Shown one piece after another: positions 43,898 to 52,526 of a stretch of 64,000 nucleotides of DNA. The translations under genes and the position numbers were made by a program. The first letter of the stretch is position 1; every line of letters begins with the position of its first letter. Below the pieces are notes generated by a model. The model saw only the letters and a list, made by a program, of their open reading frames with translations. It was not told where the DNA came from and searched no databases. Origin of the DNA: Cohnella nanjingensis. Lineage in GTDB: Bacteria; Bacillota; Bacilli; Paenibacillales; Paenibacillaceae. The stretch covers positions 197,443 through 261,442 of the forward strand of contig NZ_JACJVP010000041.1 of assembly GCF_014212125.1 (NCBI RefSeq). The letters are read 5' to 3'.

Positions 43898-45625
43898 CTA
43901 CATCGCGTCCGTCGTTCGTTGGCGATTATATGGGGGAAATAAAATGCTCATACGGGTCCCTATTCCCGGCTCCGATTGAATCGTAATGCCGTACCGTTCC
44001 CCAAAAAACAGGCGAATGCGCTCATGAACATTTTTCAGCCCGTAGCCGGTCGAATGATTGGACAGCAGACGTTCCTTCAATTCAGGCTCGATACCCGGAC
44101 CGTTATCCTCGATGACGATAACGACTTGATCTCCGTCCAACGTTCCGCTGATCGTCAGAATGCCTCGTCCGTCGGTCTTCAGGTCAATGCCGTGATCGAT
44201 CGCATTCTCTACGATCGGCTGCAGCATCAGATTGAGCATATCATATTCATAAAGCCGTTCGTCTATCGAATAAACGACATCGAAGTTATGGTCGTGCATG
44301 ATCAGTTGAATATTGAGATAGGAGCGGATATTGTCGATTTCGTTGCGGATGGGAATCACGTTGGATCCTTTGTTTAACGCCGTCCGGTAAAACCGGGATA
44401 ACGACGTCGCGATACGTCCGATGTCGTCCGCTCCGAGCTGAACCGCTTTCCAGTAGATGATCGACAGCGTATTGTACAGGAAATGGGGGTTGATTTGCGA
44501 TTGGAGCGCCTTCAATTCCGCTTCCTTTTGAATGATCTTATTCTGGTACATCTCCCGGATCAGCTCATTGATTCGATTGAGCATTTGGCCGAACAGGTTC
44601 GTCAGCTGTCCGATCTCATCCTTCGCCGAACTGTGCACCACGACCGTCAAATCCCCCTCCCCCGCCTGCGTCATTTTTCGGTTCAGGTGGCGAATGGGCT
44701 TGATCATCGTATGCGAGAAAATCCATACCAGCGCCAGAACGATCGCCAGGCAGATCAGAATAACGACGAACGTCGCTCGCACGATGGAACCGGGATCTGC
44801 GGCTAGCCGATCGATAGGAACATAACAATACAAAGTCCAGCCCGGAAACGGAATCGGCTTCCGAACGACGATATAAGAGACGTCATGCACCTTGACGATC
44901 CCATCCGTCAGCTTGACGGCCTCTTCGGGGCGAAGCGGTCCCTCCTCGTCCGCGGCATTCCGATTGGCATACAAGACGCTCTTCCGGTCATCGGATATGA
45001 CAATCCCGTATTGGTCCAGGTTGCTTTTCCCGATTTCATCGAGCACCTGTCTTTTATCCAGCTTGATATAGAGCACGGCGGTATTCTTGTTTACGTACAT
45101 AGCCGGAAAGGCTCTCGCGGCTAGGATGGCTTGCGGGGTGAAAGACCACGCCGTATGATTCGAAGCGGTCGCGTCTCCGAACCACCCTTCCGACCGAACT
45201 TGCTCCATATTTCTCATGTAATTCCCGAATTCCGGCATTCCTTGCGAATAGACCGTCATCTGTTCGATCTCTTTGTTCAAATAAAGAACGGTATTGAAAT
45301 TAGGCTCCAGAACGTTTCGTACGTCCTCGGACATGACGGTCAAGTCCGTGTACTGGTTGCTGAAGATCTTATGAAACCCCGTATTGGATACGACCGATTG
45401 GACGATTCCGTCATACCACTCCAGCTTGGCATTCAACCTTTCCGCCATCGTACCGACCGTTTCGCGGAGCCCTTGCTCCGCCTGTTTGCGCAGAAACAGC
45501 TTGGACTGGTTAAACGAATACAGTCCCAGCGTCAGCAGAGGCACCAGAATGACGATTAGATAGGAGAGGATCAGTTTTTGCCGAAACGGCAGATTTTTAA
45601 ACGCGTTCAGCCATCTGTTCACCAT
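43898..45625 (-). CDS. YesM-type sensor histidine kinase of the second glycan locus
   Basis: 575 residues. First membrane helix LILSYLIVILVPLLTLGLYSF, extracellular Cache-like sensor, second helix TFVVILICLAIVLALVWIF, HAMP segment (MIKPIRHLNRKMTQAGEGDLTV), the LQSQINPHFLYNTLSIIYW motif with the phospho-acceptor His, and HATPase boxes (LQPIVENAIDHGID; VIEDNGPGIEPE; GYGLKNVHERIRL). The start at 45625 overlaps the response-regulator stop, so the pair is coupled. It should sense the presence of the second locus's polymer or its fragments. Confidence 0.9.
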   Translation of the reverse strand: MVNRWLNAFKNLPFRQKLILSYLIVILVPLLTLGLYSFNQSKLFLRKQAEQGLRETVGTMAERLNAKLEWYDGIVQSVVSNTGFHKIFSNQYTDLTVMSEDVRNVLEPNFNTVLYLNKEIEQMTVYSQGMPEFGNYMRNMEQVRSEGWFGDATASNHTAWSFTPQAILAARAFPAMYVNKNTAVLYIKLDKRQVLDEIGKSNLDQYGIVISDDRKSVLYANRNAADEEGPLRPEEAVKLTDGIVKVHDVSYIVVRKPIPFPGWTLYCYVPIDRLAADPGSIVRATFVVILICLAIVLALVWIFSHTMIKPIRHLNRKMTQAGEGDLTVVVHSSAKDEIGQLTNLFGQMLNRINELIREMYQNKIIQKEAELKALQSQINPHFLYNTLSIIYWKAVQLGADDIGRIATSLSRFYRTALNKGSNVIPIRNEIDNIRSYLNIQLIMHDHNFDVVYSIDERLYEYDMLNLMLQPIVENAIDHGIDLKTDGRGILTISGTLDGDQVVIVIEDNGPGIEPELKERLLSNHSTGYGLKNVHERIRLFFGERYGITIQSEPGIGTRMSILFPPYNRQRTTDAM

Positions 45626-47172
45626 CCGTCACCTTCACGGTAAGTAGCCGGCGTCATTCCGTAATAATTTCTGAAAATGGAGCAGAAATAGGAGAAATTC
45701 GAATATCCTACCTCGTTTGAGATGTCAACGATTTTCATATTCGTTTGACGGAGCAGCGCGCATGCTTTCTCTAGCCGGTATGCGGTCAAATATTTTACGA
45801 TGCTTGTGCCGGTCTCTTTCTTGAACAATCGGCTCAAATAATTGGGAGAGAGATATACCTTTTCCGCCAAAATTTCAATCCCAAGATCCTGCCTATATTC
45901 TTGGTGAATGAACCGCAACGTTTCTTCGATCGCCTTTCTGGCCAAATCCTTATCGACCGGCGTCTCTTCCTCCGCCGCTCCCATTACGATCTCTCTCAAC
46001 CGTTCCACGTGTTCGGCTTTGAAGATCCGCTCCGCCGCCTGCTGGAATCGGGTCTTATCCGCCTGATCCCTCTTAGCGTACAGCAGATTGACTATTTCGA
46101 CGCAGATGTACCTGACATAAATGGAGGATAATCTCGGGTTGCGCTGCAAATCCAGAAACAGCTTCTCGATTCGGGAAGCGACCATGCTCTTGTCCCCTCC
46201 TCTCAACGCCCCCGATATATCCTGCAGCGACTGGTTCAGCCTCGGCGAGAAGTCCTCCCCCGTCTCTTCTTCGGCCTGCGCGCCCGTAAAAAATATGGCG
46301 GGTTCCTTTATGAAAAACCGGGTTTCCATCGCCTGTTCCATCTCTTCGTAGACTGTCGCGATTTGATCCAAACGGTCGATCCTGGCGCTAAAGACAATAC
46401 TCAGCTTTGCGCCGGTTTGAGCTTCCAGCCTCATCTGTATCTGTTTGCCGAAATCCTCTAGTTGACGTTCGGAGTCGGATGCGGGATCCGGCTTGATAAA
46501 TAGTACGCTTTGGTACTCGTTCATATTGATATAGTCGAAAGGCCATGGCGCGCTGTCACGCACCATTCGCTCCATTTGCTCGCCCGCCGCGTCGAAAACC
46601 TTCCCTTCGGTTTGGAACATCGCCATTCGGAAGGACGCCGCCTCTCCACGAGACCAGCCGACTTCTTCAAGCCTCGTAAAAGCGCTTTCAGAACCGCCCG
46701 AACCGTACATCAAATCGAGCAGCAGCTTCTCTTTCTCGTATTTGACGCCTTTTTGATGAAGCTCCCGAAGCTTTGCCCGCTCGACCTCGGAAGCTCGATC
46801 TTCTTCGCAAAGCCGGATAACCCGGTTAATCACGTCTAGAAACTCATCCGGTTCGACCGGTTTCAGGATATAGTGAGCAATCTGGAGCGGCAACGCCCGT
46901 TGGGCGTAATCGAATTCTCCATATGCGCTTAAGATGACAATCTTGATTGAGCGATCGCTTTCTCTGACTTTGGCAGCTAGCTGAAGCCCGTCCATGAACG
47001 GCATTTTAATGTCGGTGATCAGAATGTCTATCTTCTCGGTCTGCAAGACGGAGAGCGCTTTTTTCCCGTTTTCGGCTTCCGTCACATGGAAGGGCAGCCC
47101 GTATTTTCGAATATAATATCGGATACCTTCCCTTTCGATTTTCTCATCGTCCACAATCAGAATGTTATACAT
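45619..47172 (-). CDS. YesN-type response regulator of the second glycan locus
   Basis: 517 residues. Receiver: NILIVDDEKIEREGIRYY, KIDILITDIKMPFMDG (acceptor Asp), IVILSAYGEFDYAQRAL and HYILKPVEPDEF (conserved Lys). A long helical middle follows, then a C-terminal AraC-type DNA-binding domain: LGIEILAEKVYLSPNYLSRLFKK, MKIVDISNEVGYSNFSYFC, ending YGMTPATYRE. Start: ATG 47172 with GGAGGG 8 bases upstream. It is the first gene of the 18-kb run and has its own promoter just upstream. Confidence 0.9.
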   Translation of the reverse strand: MYNILIVDDEKIEREGIRYYIRKYGLPFHVTEAENGKKALSVLQTEKIDILITDIKMPFMDGLQLAAKVRESDRSIKIVILSAYGEFDYAQRALPLQIAHYILKPVEPDEFLDVINRVIRLCEEDRASEVERAKLRELHQKGVKYEKEKLLLDLMYGSGGSESAFTRLEEVGWSRGEAASFRMAMFQTEGKVFDAAGEQMERMVRDSAPWPFDYINMNEYQSVLFIKPDPASDSERQLEDFGKQIQMRLEAQTGAKLSIVFSARIDRLDQIATVYEEMEQAMETRFFIKEPAIFFTGAQAEEETGEDFSPRLNQSLQDISGALRGGDKSMVASRIEKLFLDLQRNPRLSSIYVRYICVEIVNLLYAKRDQADKTRFQQAAERIFKAEHVERLREIVMGAAEEETPVDKDLARKAIEETLRFIHQEYRQDLGIEILAEKVYLSPNYLSRLFKKETGTSIVKYLTAYRLEKACALLRQTNMKIVDISNEVGYSNFSYFCSIFRNYYGMTPATYREGDGW

Positions 47173-47226
47173 CCTGCCCGCCCTCCCTCGGCCATCGAGA
47201 AAAAACTCCGTCAATCTTCTGTCAAA

Positions 47227-47276
47227 AGTATCAGTGAAAAGTTCCGATTAGTCAATCTTATCGTTTCGACGATAAG
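47227..47276 (-). promoter_or_regulatory. promoter plus palindrome before the second YesN gene
   Basis: On the minus strand the -35 box TTGACT (47250-47255) and -10 box GATACT (47227-47232) are 17 bases apart. Directly upstream is a perfect inverted repeat CTTATCGT-TTCG-ACGATAAG at 47257-47276, well placed for an activator or repressor. Confidence 0.55.
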
Positions 47277-47330
47277 GGGGTAATCGGTAGAGCATATCTT
47301 CGAACTGGGCATGTTCTAGTGAGAAGCAGA

Positions 47331-47362
47331 GAAGCCAGCGGAGTATCCGCTGGCTTCTGTTT
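47331..47362 (-). terminator. hairpin ending the third glycan locus
   Basis: GAAGCCAGCGGA and TCCGCTGGCTTC form a perfect 12-bp stem with a 3-base loop. It lies about 90 bases past the SIS gene and before the second YesN promoter region. Both tails are only moderately T-rich. Confidence 0.6.
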
Positions 47363-47445
47363 CTTAGTTCAACCATGATAGACAACAGCCGTTTGTGCTG
47401 CGCCTCATGCACGAACGGAGCTGCGCACGCCGGTCTGTTCCGCTC

Positions 47446-48531
47446 TTATGCGTAGTCTCCCGGCTGTGTCTTGCTCTTCATAGCTACCCCGAAGTCGGTA
47501 TAAATCCGCTGGGTCAAATCGATTCCTCTTGCTCCCGCAATATGATGAGCCAAAATCTGGAATGGAATAATCATCATGAACGGAGCCATGAACTCGTCCA
47601 GCTTCACCTCCAGACCAATCGTACGGTCATTCTCCGCTTTACCTAACGTGACGGTATAGGTGTAATTCGTAATTCGGCTCTCGTACGCAATCAGCAGCTC
47701 CATCCGCTCCTTGACCGGACTTTCTGTTTCAACGAAGAAAATACGGTGCTCCGGATTGACCTCCAGATACGGTCCATGCATGAAGGCCTCCAGATCGATC
47801 CCCTGCGACGGCATGCGAACCGTTTCTGAAAATTTCGTTTCAAATTCCTTCACCGTTCCGACGGTAGGGCCGTAACCAACAGCGGAAAATCTGGGCGCGC
47901 TCGCCAAATTTTCCTTGTGCTGCTCGAAGAACGCCTCCGTTTTGGCGATCGTTTGCGGTATAGCAGCTACCGCAGCGCGGAATTGATCGAGATGGGCCTG
48001 CTCCTCCTGTTCCGTCAGCGTTTTTTTCGCTACTGCCGTCTTAAGGCCGGCGAGCATCAGCGTCAATACTGTAGCGATAAACCCTTTGGTCACGTAGCCG
48101 ACTCTTTCCTTGCCGCAGCCGATATCAAGCGTCAGATCAACCGCTTCGGAAATGGCCGTCGTCACATCGCTCGTGAAGGCGACCGTTTGGAGGCCTGTTT
48201 GCTCGCGAATCCGATTCAGGGCGCCGATCGTCGAAGTGCTCTGGCCGCTTTGCGAAATGCCGATGACCAGATCGCAGTGCGGACTGATTTTATCGTAATG
48301 CGTGAAATTGAACGGTTCTTTGACGTCAATACGCACATCCGCCACTTTCTCGATATAATATTTGGCGCTTAGCGCGGCATTGATACTTGAACCGGTCGCC
48401 AAAATAAGCCATTCCGTCTTATGGCCCGCCGCCAGCTCCGCGAAGGCATCCACATTGCCCGGGTAGCTGCCGAGAATGCCTTCCGTTACCGCCTGCTCTT
48501 CTTGAATATAGGTCATCATTGTCGGTTTCAT
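47446..48531 (-). CDS. SIS-domain sugar isomerase/deglycase-like protein
   Basis: 361 residues. Two SIS domains: the first with LILATGSSINAALSAKYYIEK and GISQSGQSTSTIGALN (the S-Q-S-G-x-S/T phosphosugar loop), the second with FSAVGYGPTVGTVKEFETKFSE and a Glu-rich EAFMHGPYLEV segment typical of GlmS/FrlB-type proteins. These use aldose/ketose phosphates or cleave amino-sugar phosphates. The nearby ROK kinase could supply the phosphorylated substrate. Start: ATG 48531 with GAGGAGGAAG. It is the last gene of the run. Which reaction it performs is open. Confidence 0.82.
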   Translation of the reverse strand: MKPTMMTYIQEEQAVTEGILGSYPGNVDAFAELAAGHKTEWLILATGSSINAALSAKYYIEKVADVRIDVKEPFNFTHYDKISPHCDLVIGISQSGQSTSTIGALNRIREQTGLQTVAFTSDVTTAISEAVDLTLDIGCGKERVGYVTKGFIATVLTLMLAGLKTAVAKKTLTEQEEQAHLDQFRAAVAAIPQTIAKTEAFFEQHKENLASAPRFSAVGYGPTVGTVKEFETKFSETVRMPSQGIDLEAFMHGPYLEVNPEHRIFFVETESPVKERMELLIAYESRITNYTYTVTLGKAENDRTIGLEVKLDEFMAPFMMIIPFQILAHHIAGARGIDLTQRIYTDFGVAMKSKTQPGDYA

Positions 48532-48558
48532 CGATTCTTCCTCCTCTACATGGCTACC

Positions 48559-48600
48559 GACAAGACTGACCGGCAGATCGCGCTGCCGGTCAGCCTTGTC
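48559..48600 (-). terminator. long intercistronic hairpin between GH9 and SIS genes
   Basis: GACAAGACTGACCGGCAG pairs with CTGCCGGTCAGCCTTGTC (one mismatch) around 6 bases. It starts 14 bases after the GH9 stop. With no T run, it is probably a processing or stability element. Confidence 0.5.
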
Positions 48601-48614
48601 GCATGATGGTTTGC

Positions 48615-51014
48615 TCAAGCCTCGCTCCGCTTGTCGTACGCGTACAAGTCGGAGAGCAGAGACAGCCATTTGCCCGCAAGACCGACCCATACTTCCTTGT
48701 AGGTGGCGTTGTTCATTTGCGGCCAGTATGGAATATCCTCGTTCTCGAAGGTTTGTACGCCTACCGGAATTTCGCCTACGATTTCTCCGCTAAGCACACT
48801 GTACTGCTGGGCGAAGTTATAGCCTTCGCCATACATCAGCGATTGACCGAACGGATTCTTGCCTACTACCCACTGCAGCTGGCTCTCGGCAATCGAGATC
48901 AGCTCCCGATCCTCAAGCAGCAAACCTGCCAGGGACGCGGCCTTGCCTGTAGAAAGGACGATCGCCGTGTTGCCCTTGAACGAGAACCAGACCGGAAACC
49001 GCTTCAAGTAATGGTTGTCGTTCAGACGGACACCCTGCCTCAATTGCTCCGTATACAACGCTTTCGCTTCCTCCCCAACCAACAAATGCTGGAGCTCGAA
49101 GCTTTCACGGTCCTCATTCTCATCCACATGGTAGATGCCGCTTGATATCATCGGATACGGCGCTGTAAAGGCTGTCAGAAACTTGATATATTCCCCGTAG
49201 CTTCGGACGGATTCCATCCAGCCGTCACGCTTGGCATGCTCGGGCTGCGTCTTCAGAATTTCGCTGAAAGCCTGCAAATACACATGCTCCCTGGCCTGGT
49301 GGTTGAAATGCTGAATGACCTTCTTCTCCGGCGTCCGGTAAAAGAAGCCGGCTACGGTCTTGCCGTCATCGGTTCGAATGCCGGCAAGCTCTTGCGAATC
49401 GATAACATAGTCTAAATATTCGACAGCCTTGATTGCATAGGAAGCCTCGCCTGTCAGCTGGTATTGATGCGATGCCGACCATGAAGCCGTCGCCATGAAC
49501 AAGCTTTCCGAGCTCATGTAGGTGTGCTCCCAGAAGATAGGCTTCGGCGCAAAGCTTCTGAGCTCGAATTGCTCGACCGCATATTTGAAATCCTGGATCG
49601 CACAAGCTGTTAATTTATCCTTCAGTAGATCCCCATCCTCCATGAACATGGCGATCTGCGCTTCGATGCCGGAGAGGATAAAGTTTTCATACGGGTTGTT
49701 GTGCACGCGGGCAGTCATATCGTCCATATTGCCCATGATGCCGTCCGACCAGATTCGGATCCCTGCGCTAGTAGCCCGGTAGCCATCGCCGAATCGGGTC
49801 TTCAGAATGAAGTCCACCCCCCATTCTCCCTCCTCGACAAGACGAAGGTACAGCGGATAGTTGCGCTCCTTCACCTGATGGGCAATCTCGTAGAGGGCGC
49901 ATGCCACCTCTGCCGTCTGCACCAGTTGCTGGGATACATCGCCCGCATCATGCCATCCGCCATTGAAAATAATCGTTCCGCCGTTATGCCGGGCGAGAAT
50001 ATCCTCATGGCAGCTGCCGTGAATGCCGTGCACCGGGCAGCCGCAGCGCTCGCAATAGATAAAGTTTATCGATTTCCAGATCGAATCTTCCCATCGGTCC
50101 GCCGCGCCGCCAATCTCGAAGGGTTTTGTCAGCAGCTCGCCCACCCGGACGATATACTTCCCTTTCTCCTTAAACGCGGAAAAGTCCACAACGGAGAAGC
50201 TGCCGATGGAGGTGCTCGCATGATTAACGGGACCGGTGAACTTCTCCTCTCCCGTCTCAAGCTCGATAACGGTGAAAGACGATGTGTGCCGCTCCGCCAA
50301 AATCATCGTTTTAGGTTGCTCCACACTGTAGCCGTTATGGGAAAAAATAATATCCTTGCTTCTTGGCTGCCATCCTTTCGAAATGTTCGGATAGGCTACC
50401 TTTTCCAGGAAGACGTTTCGAATGCGAAATGTCATCGTATCGCCGGTCGCACGGTCTTTGCCGTACATATCATAGCAAAACTCAAGCTCGGTAATCCCGT
50501 CCCGCGGCAAGTCCGGAATTTCCATCGAGCATACATTCCACTGGCGGTCTTTCAAATTGATGACATTGGAGCCTTCACGGTGATAAATATCGGGAATTTG
50601 GATCGTGCCGTCATTTTTTAGGGCTACTTTAATATGCGGGTTCGACATCCCGCTGCAGTTCGGGTAAATTTCGAAGGAAATCCGGTTGAAATGCTCCCAG
50701 TTCTCATGATCGAACGTCCGATAGACGCCTACATGCCCGTAAGTGCTGTAATCTCCGTCGCGAGGCGAACCCTCCGGCCATGTATCCATCACAAACGGAG
50801 AAGTCAGCTGCAACAGACCGCCTTCAAGCACGCTTGACGCCCCGAGTCCGCGATGCATCCACCGATCGCTCCCCGCGGCCTGATCGAGAATAACTACCCT
50901 GTCCAATACTTCCTTCTTCAAGCTGTCCGCTTCCAATGACGCACTCTCGTCCACCTGCAGCGGTCTATGAATCAGATTTGAAAGTTCAAGTTCACGTTCT
51001 ATTTTCGATGCCAT
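48615..51014 (-). CDS. GH9-family glycosidase, cytoplasmic
   Basis: 799 residues. An N-terminal jelly-roll-like domain (WMHRGLGASSVLEGGLLQLTSPF to about residue 210), a CelD_N Ig-like domain (TMILAERHTSSFTVIE... FEIGG), then the (alpha/alpha)6 barrel with FIYCERCGCPVHGIHGSCHED and IIFNGGWHDAGDVSQQL. That GWHDAGD is the GH9 catalytic-base motif. VVGKNPFGQSLMYGEG and QTFENEDIPYWPQ near the end fit the family's C-terminal acid region. No signal peptide, so it is not a secreted cellulase. Cytoplasmic GH9 enzymes known from Vibrio chitin loci are exo-beta-glucosaminidases. Here it lies with a ROK kinase and an SIS protein. Confidence 0.88.
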   Translation of the reverse strand: MASKIERELELSNLIHRPLQVDESASLEADSLKKEVLDRVVILDQAAGSDRWMHRGLGASSVLEGGLLQLTSPFVMDTWPEGSPRDGDYSTYGHVGVYRTFDHENWEHFNRISFEIYPNCSGMSNPHIKVALKNDGTIQIPDIYHREGSNVINLKDRQWNVCSMEIPDLPRDGITELEFCYDMYGKDRATGDTMTFRIRNVFLEKVAYPNISKGWQPRSKDIIFSHNGYSVEQPKTMILAERHTSSFTVIELETGEEKFTGPVNHASTSIGSFSVVDFSAFKEKGKYIVRVGELLTKPFEIGGAADRWEDSIWKSINFIYCERCGCPVHGIHGSCHEDILARHNGGTIIFNGGWHDAGDVSQQLVQTAEVACALYEIAHQVKERNYPLYLRLVEEGEWGVDFILKTRFGDGYRATSAGIRIWSDGIMGNMDDMTARVHNNPYENFILSGIEAQIAMFMEDGDLLKDKLTACAIQDFKYAVEQFELRSFAPKPIFWEHTYMSSESLFMATASWSASHQYQLTGEASYAIKAVEYLDYVIDSQELAGIRTDDGKTVAGFFYRTPEKKVIQHFNHQAREHVYLQAFSEILKTQPEHAKRDGWMESVRSYGEYIKFLTAFTAPYPMISSGIYHVDENEDRESFELQHLLVGEEAKALYTEQLRQGVRLNDNHYLKRFPVWFSFKGNTAIVLSTGKAASLAGLLLEDRELISIAESQLQWVVGKNPFGQSLMYGEGYNFAQQYSVLSGEIVGEIPVGVQTFENEDIPYWPQMNNATYKEVWVGLAGKWLSLLSDLYAYDKRSEA

Positions 51015-51033
51015 GATTCCGTTATTCCCCCCT

Positions 51034-51990
51034 CTAGGCTTCCAGCTTGGACATCGTTCGGATTGCCAGCCATGCAGCGCCCTTCAATCCGATAATGGCC
51101 TCGTCGATCGCCGTCTTCTTCACGCCGTTCATAACGAAACGCATCGTCTTCTCCTGCAGCCTGGACTGCAGCTTGTCCATAAACCAGCTACCGCTAACAA
51201 CGCCGCCGCCAAGTACAATCGTGTCCGGATCGGAGAAGCGGACCATATTCATAATCGTTTCCGCTACAGCCTGCAGCGCGGTATCCACAACCTCCGTACA
51301 GAGCGGATCACCGTGATCGTAGCCTGCAAAAATCTCTTCGACGCCTACGCGGCCTTCATTCGGGATGACAATGGCCGAATCGGGATAGGACGGCTTCAGC
51401 GCGACGATCCGATTGTGCATCCCGAGCCCGGAAGCCAACGGCTCCACGCAACCCTTCCTTCCGCATATGCATTGCACATCGCTGTCATAATCTACCACAT
51501 GATGCCCAACCTCGCCCGCATTGAAATGCCGGCCGATAATCGGCTCGCCGTTCACTACGCAACGGGCGGCAATCCCCGTACCGATATTCATATAAATAAA
51601 ATTGTCCGAATAGATGCCGCAGCCCCATTTCTGCTCCGCGAGCGTGGCACAGTAGACATCATTGCCGATTGCGCACGGCATCGCGAACAGCTCGCCGATC
51701 TTCCGGGCGAGCTCGATCGGTTGGCTTCTGGAAGGATCAATTTCGAGCCAGATGCCCTCGCTCGTATCGACCCGTCCTACTACGCCGATCCCGATCGCCG
51801 CCGCTTCGCGCCGCAGTCCCATATGTTTGATATAATCTCCGAGGGCTGCCGCTAACGTCTCGAATACTTGTTCTTGCGATACTACCGTCGATGCATAAAC
51901 CTTGCTTCCGAGCACTTCGCCGTCCAGCGAAACCTCCCCGATCAAGATTTTGGTTCCTCCCAAATCAACAGCCAGTACGGACTTCTCCAT
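51034..51990 (-). CDS. ROK-family sugar kinase
   Basis: 318 residues. The ATP site AVDLGGTKILIGEV is at the N-terminus. IGIGVVGRVDTSEGIW, the NDVYCATLAEQKWG segment (conserved N-D), FIYMNIGTGIAARCVVNG, and the zinc-binding ROK signature CICGRKGCVEPLASG follow. VLGGGVVSG comes near the end. It should phosphorylate a hexose or hexosamine in the cytoplasm. Start: ATG 51990 with AGGAGG 7 bases upstream; the longer frame would overlap the VOC gene. It has no N-terminal helix-turn-helix, so it is a kinase and not a ROK repressor. Confidence 0.9.
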   Translation of the reverse strand: MEKSVLAVDLGGTKILIGEVSLDGEVLGSKVYASTVVSQEQVFETLAAALGDYIKHMGLRREAAAIGIGVVGRVDTSEGIWLEIDPSRSQPIELARKIGELFAMPCAIGNDVYCATLAEQKWGCGIYSDNFIYMNIGTGIAARCVVNGEPIIGRHFNAGEVGHHVVDYDSDVQCICGRKGCVEPLASGLGMHNRIVALKPSYPDSAIVIPNEGRVGVEEIFAGYDHGDPLCTEVVDTALQAVAETIMNMVRFSDPDTIVLGGGVVSGSWFMDKLQSRLQEKTMRFVMNGVKKTAIDEAIIGLKGAAWLAIRTMSKLEA

Positions 51991-52063
51991 CGTGGTTCCT
52001 CCTGATAGCACTTGCTTTTTTGGCGCAGGAACGGAAGACAAATCAGGGTGCGAAGGCCTGTTT

Positions 52064-52474
52064 TTAATGGTCATCCTGAATGAACTCGACGAGCTCGCCG
52101 CCCGGCGCGCGAACATAGCAGAAGCTCAAGCTGACGATTTCGCCCGAGCGGGCCGGAATATGACTATGGCGCGGAACGCCAAGAGGCGTTGCTCCCGCCG
52201 CTACGGCCCGGCGCACCGATTCCTCGATATCCATCGTTCGAACTGCCAGATGCTCCCATATCCCATCGACAAATTCCCTCTTCGTCTCGAAGATTTCCAG
52301 GAAATCGCCATCGCCCAGATCCACCAGCACCGCATGATCCTCAGCCCCATCCTTGCCCCATTCCACGACAAAGCGTGCGCCAAGACCTTCTATGTAAAAC
52401 TTGACTGTACCTTCGATATCCCGTGTCTTTAGGCAAACATGATGGATACCCTGTTTTTTAGTTGTCGTATACAT
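52064..52474 (-). CDS. VOC-family (glyoxalase/bleomycin-resistance fold) protein
   Basis: 136 residues. One VOC module: HHVCLKTRDIEGTVKFYIEGLGARFV at the start (His metal ligand) and FLEIFETK with the usual Glu at mid-length, then HLAVRTMDIEESVRRAVAAG and a final PGGELVEFIQ with the second Glu. These proteins bind a divalent metal and act as isomerases, lyases or dioxygenases. Start: ATG 52474 with AAGAGAG. Set between the ROK kinase and a dehydrogenase gene, it may act on a catabolic intermediate. Confidence 0.8.
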   Translation of the reverse strand: MYTTTKKQGIHHVCLKTRDIEGTVKFYIEGLGARFVVEWGKDGAEDHAVLVDLGDGDFLEIFETKREFVDGIWEHLAVRTMDIEESVRRAVAAGATPLGVPRHSHIPARSGEIVSLSFCYVRAPGGELVEFIQDDH

Positions 52475-52526
52475 GGTCTCACTCTCTTCCCGGAATTGTG
52501 ATGAGCTGCCGACGGCAAGCCCGTAT

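Noticed and set aside
48615..51014. Secreted cellulase
   Set aside because: The GH9 catalytic motif is clear, but there is no signal peptide and no cellulose-binding module, so an extracellular cellulase role is not supported.
51034..51990. ROK protein as a transcriptional repressor (NagC/XylR type)
   Set aside because: It starts directly with the ATP-binding AVDLGGTK and lacks the N-terminal helix-turn-helix of ROK repressors, so kinase is the better call.
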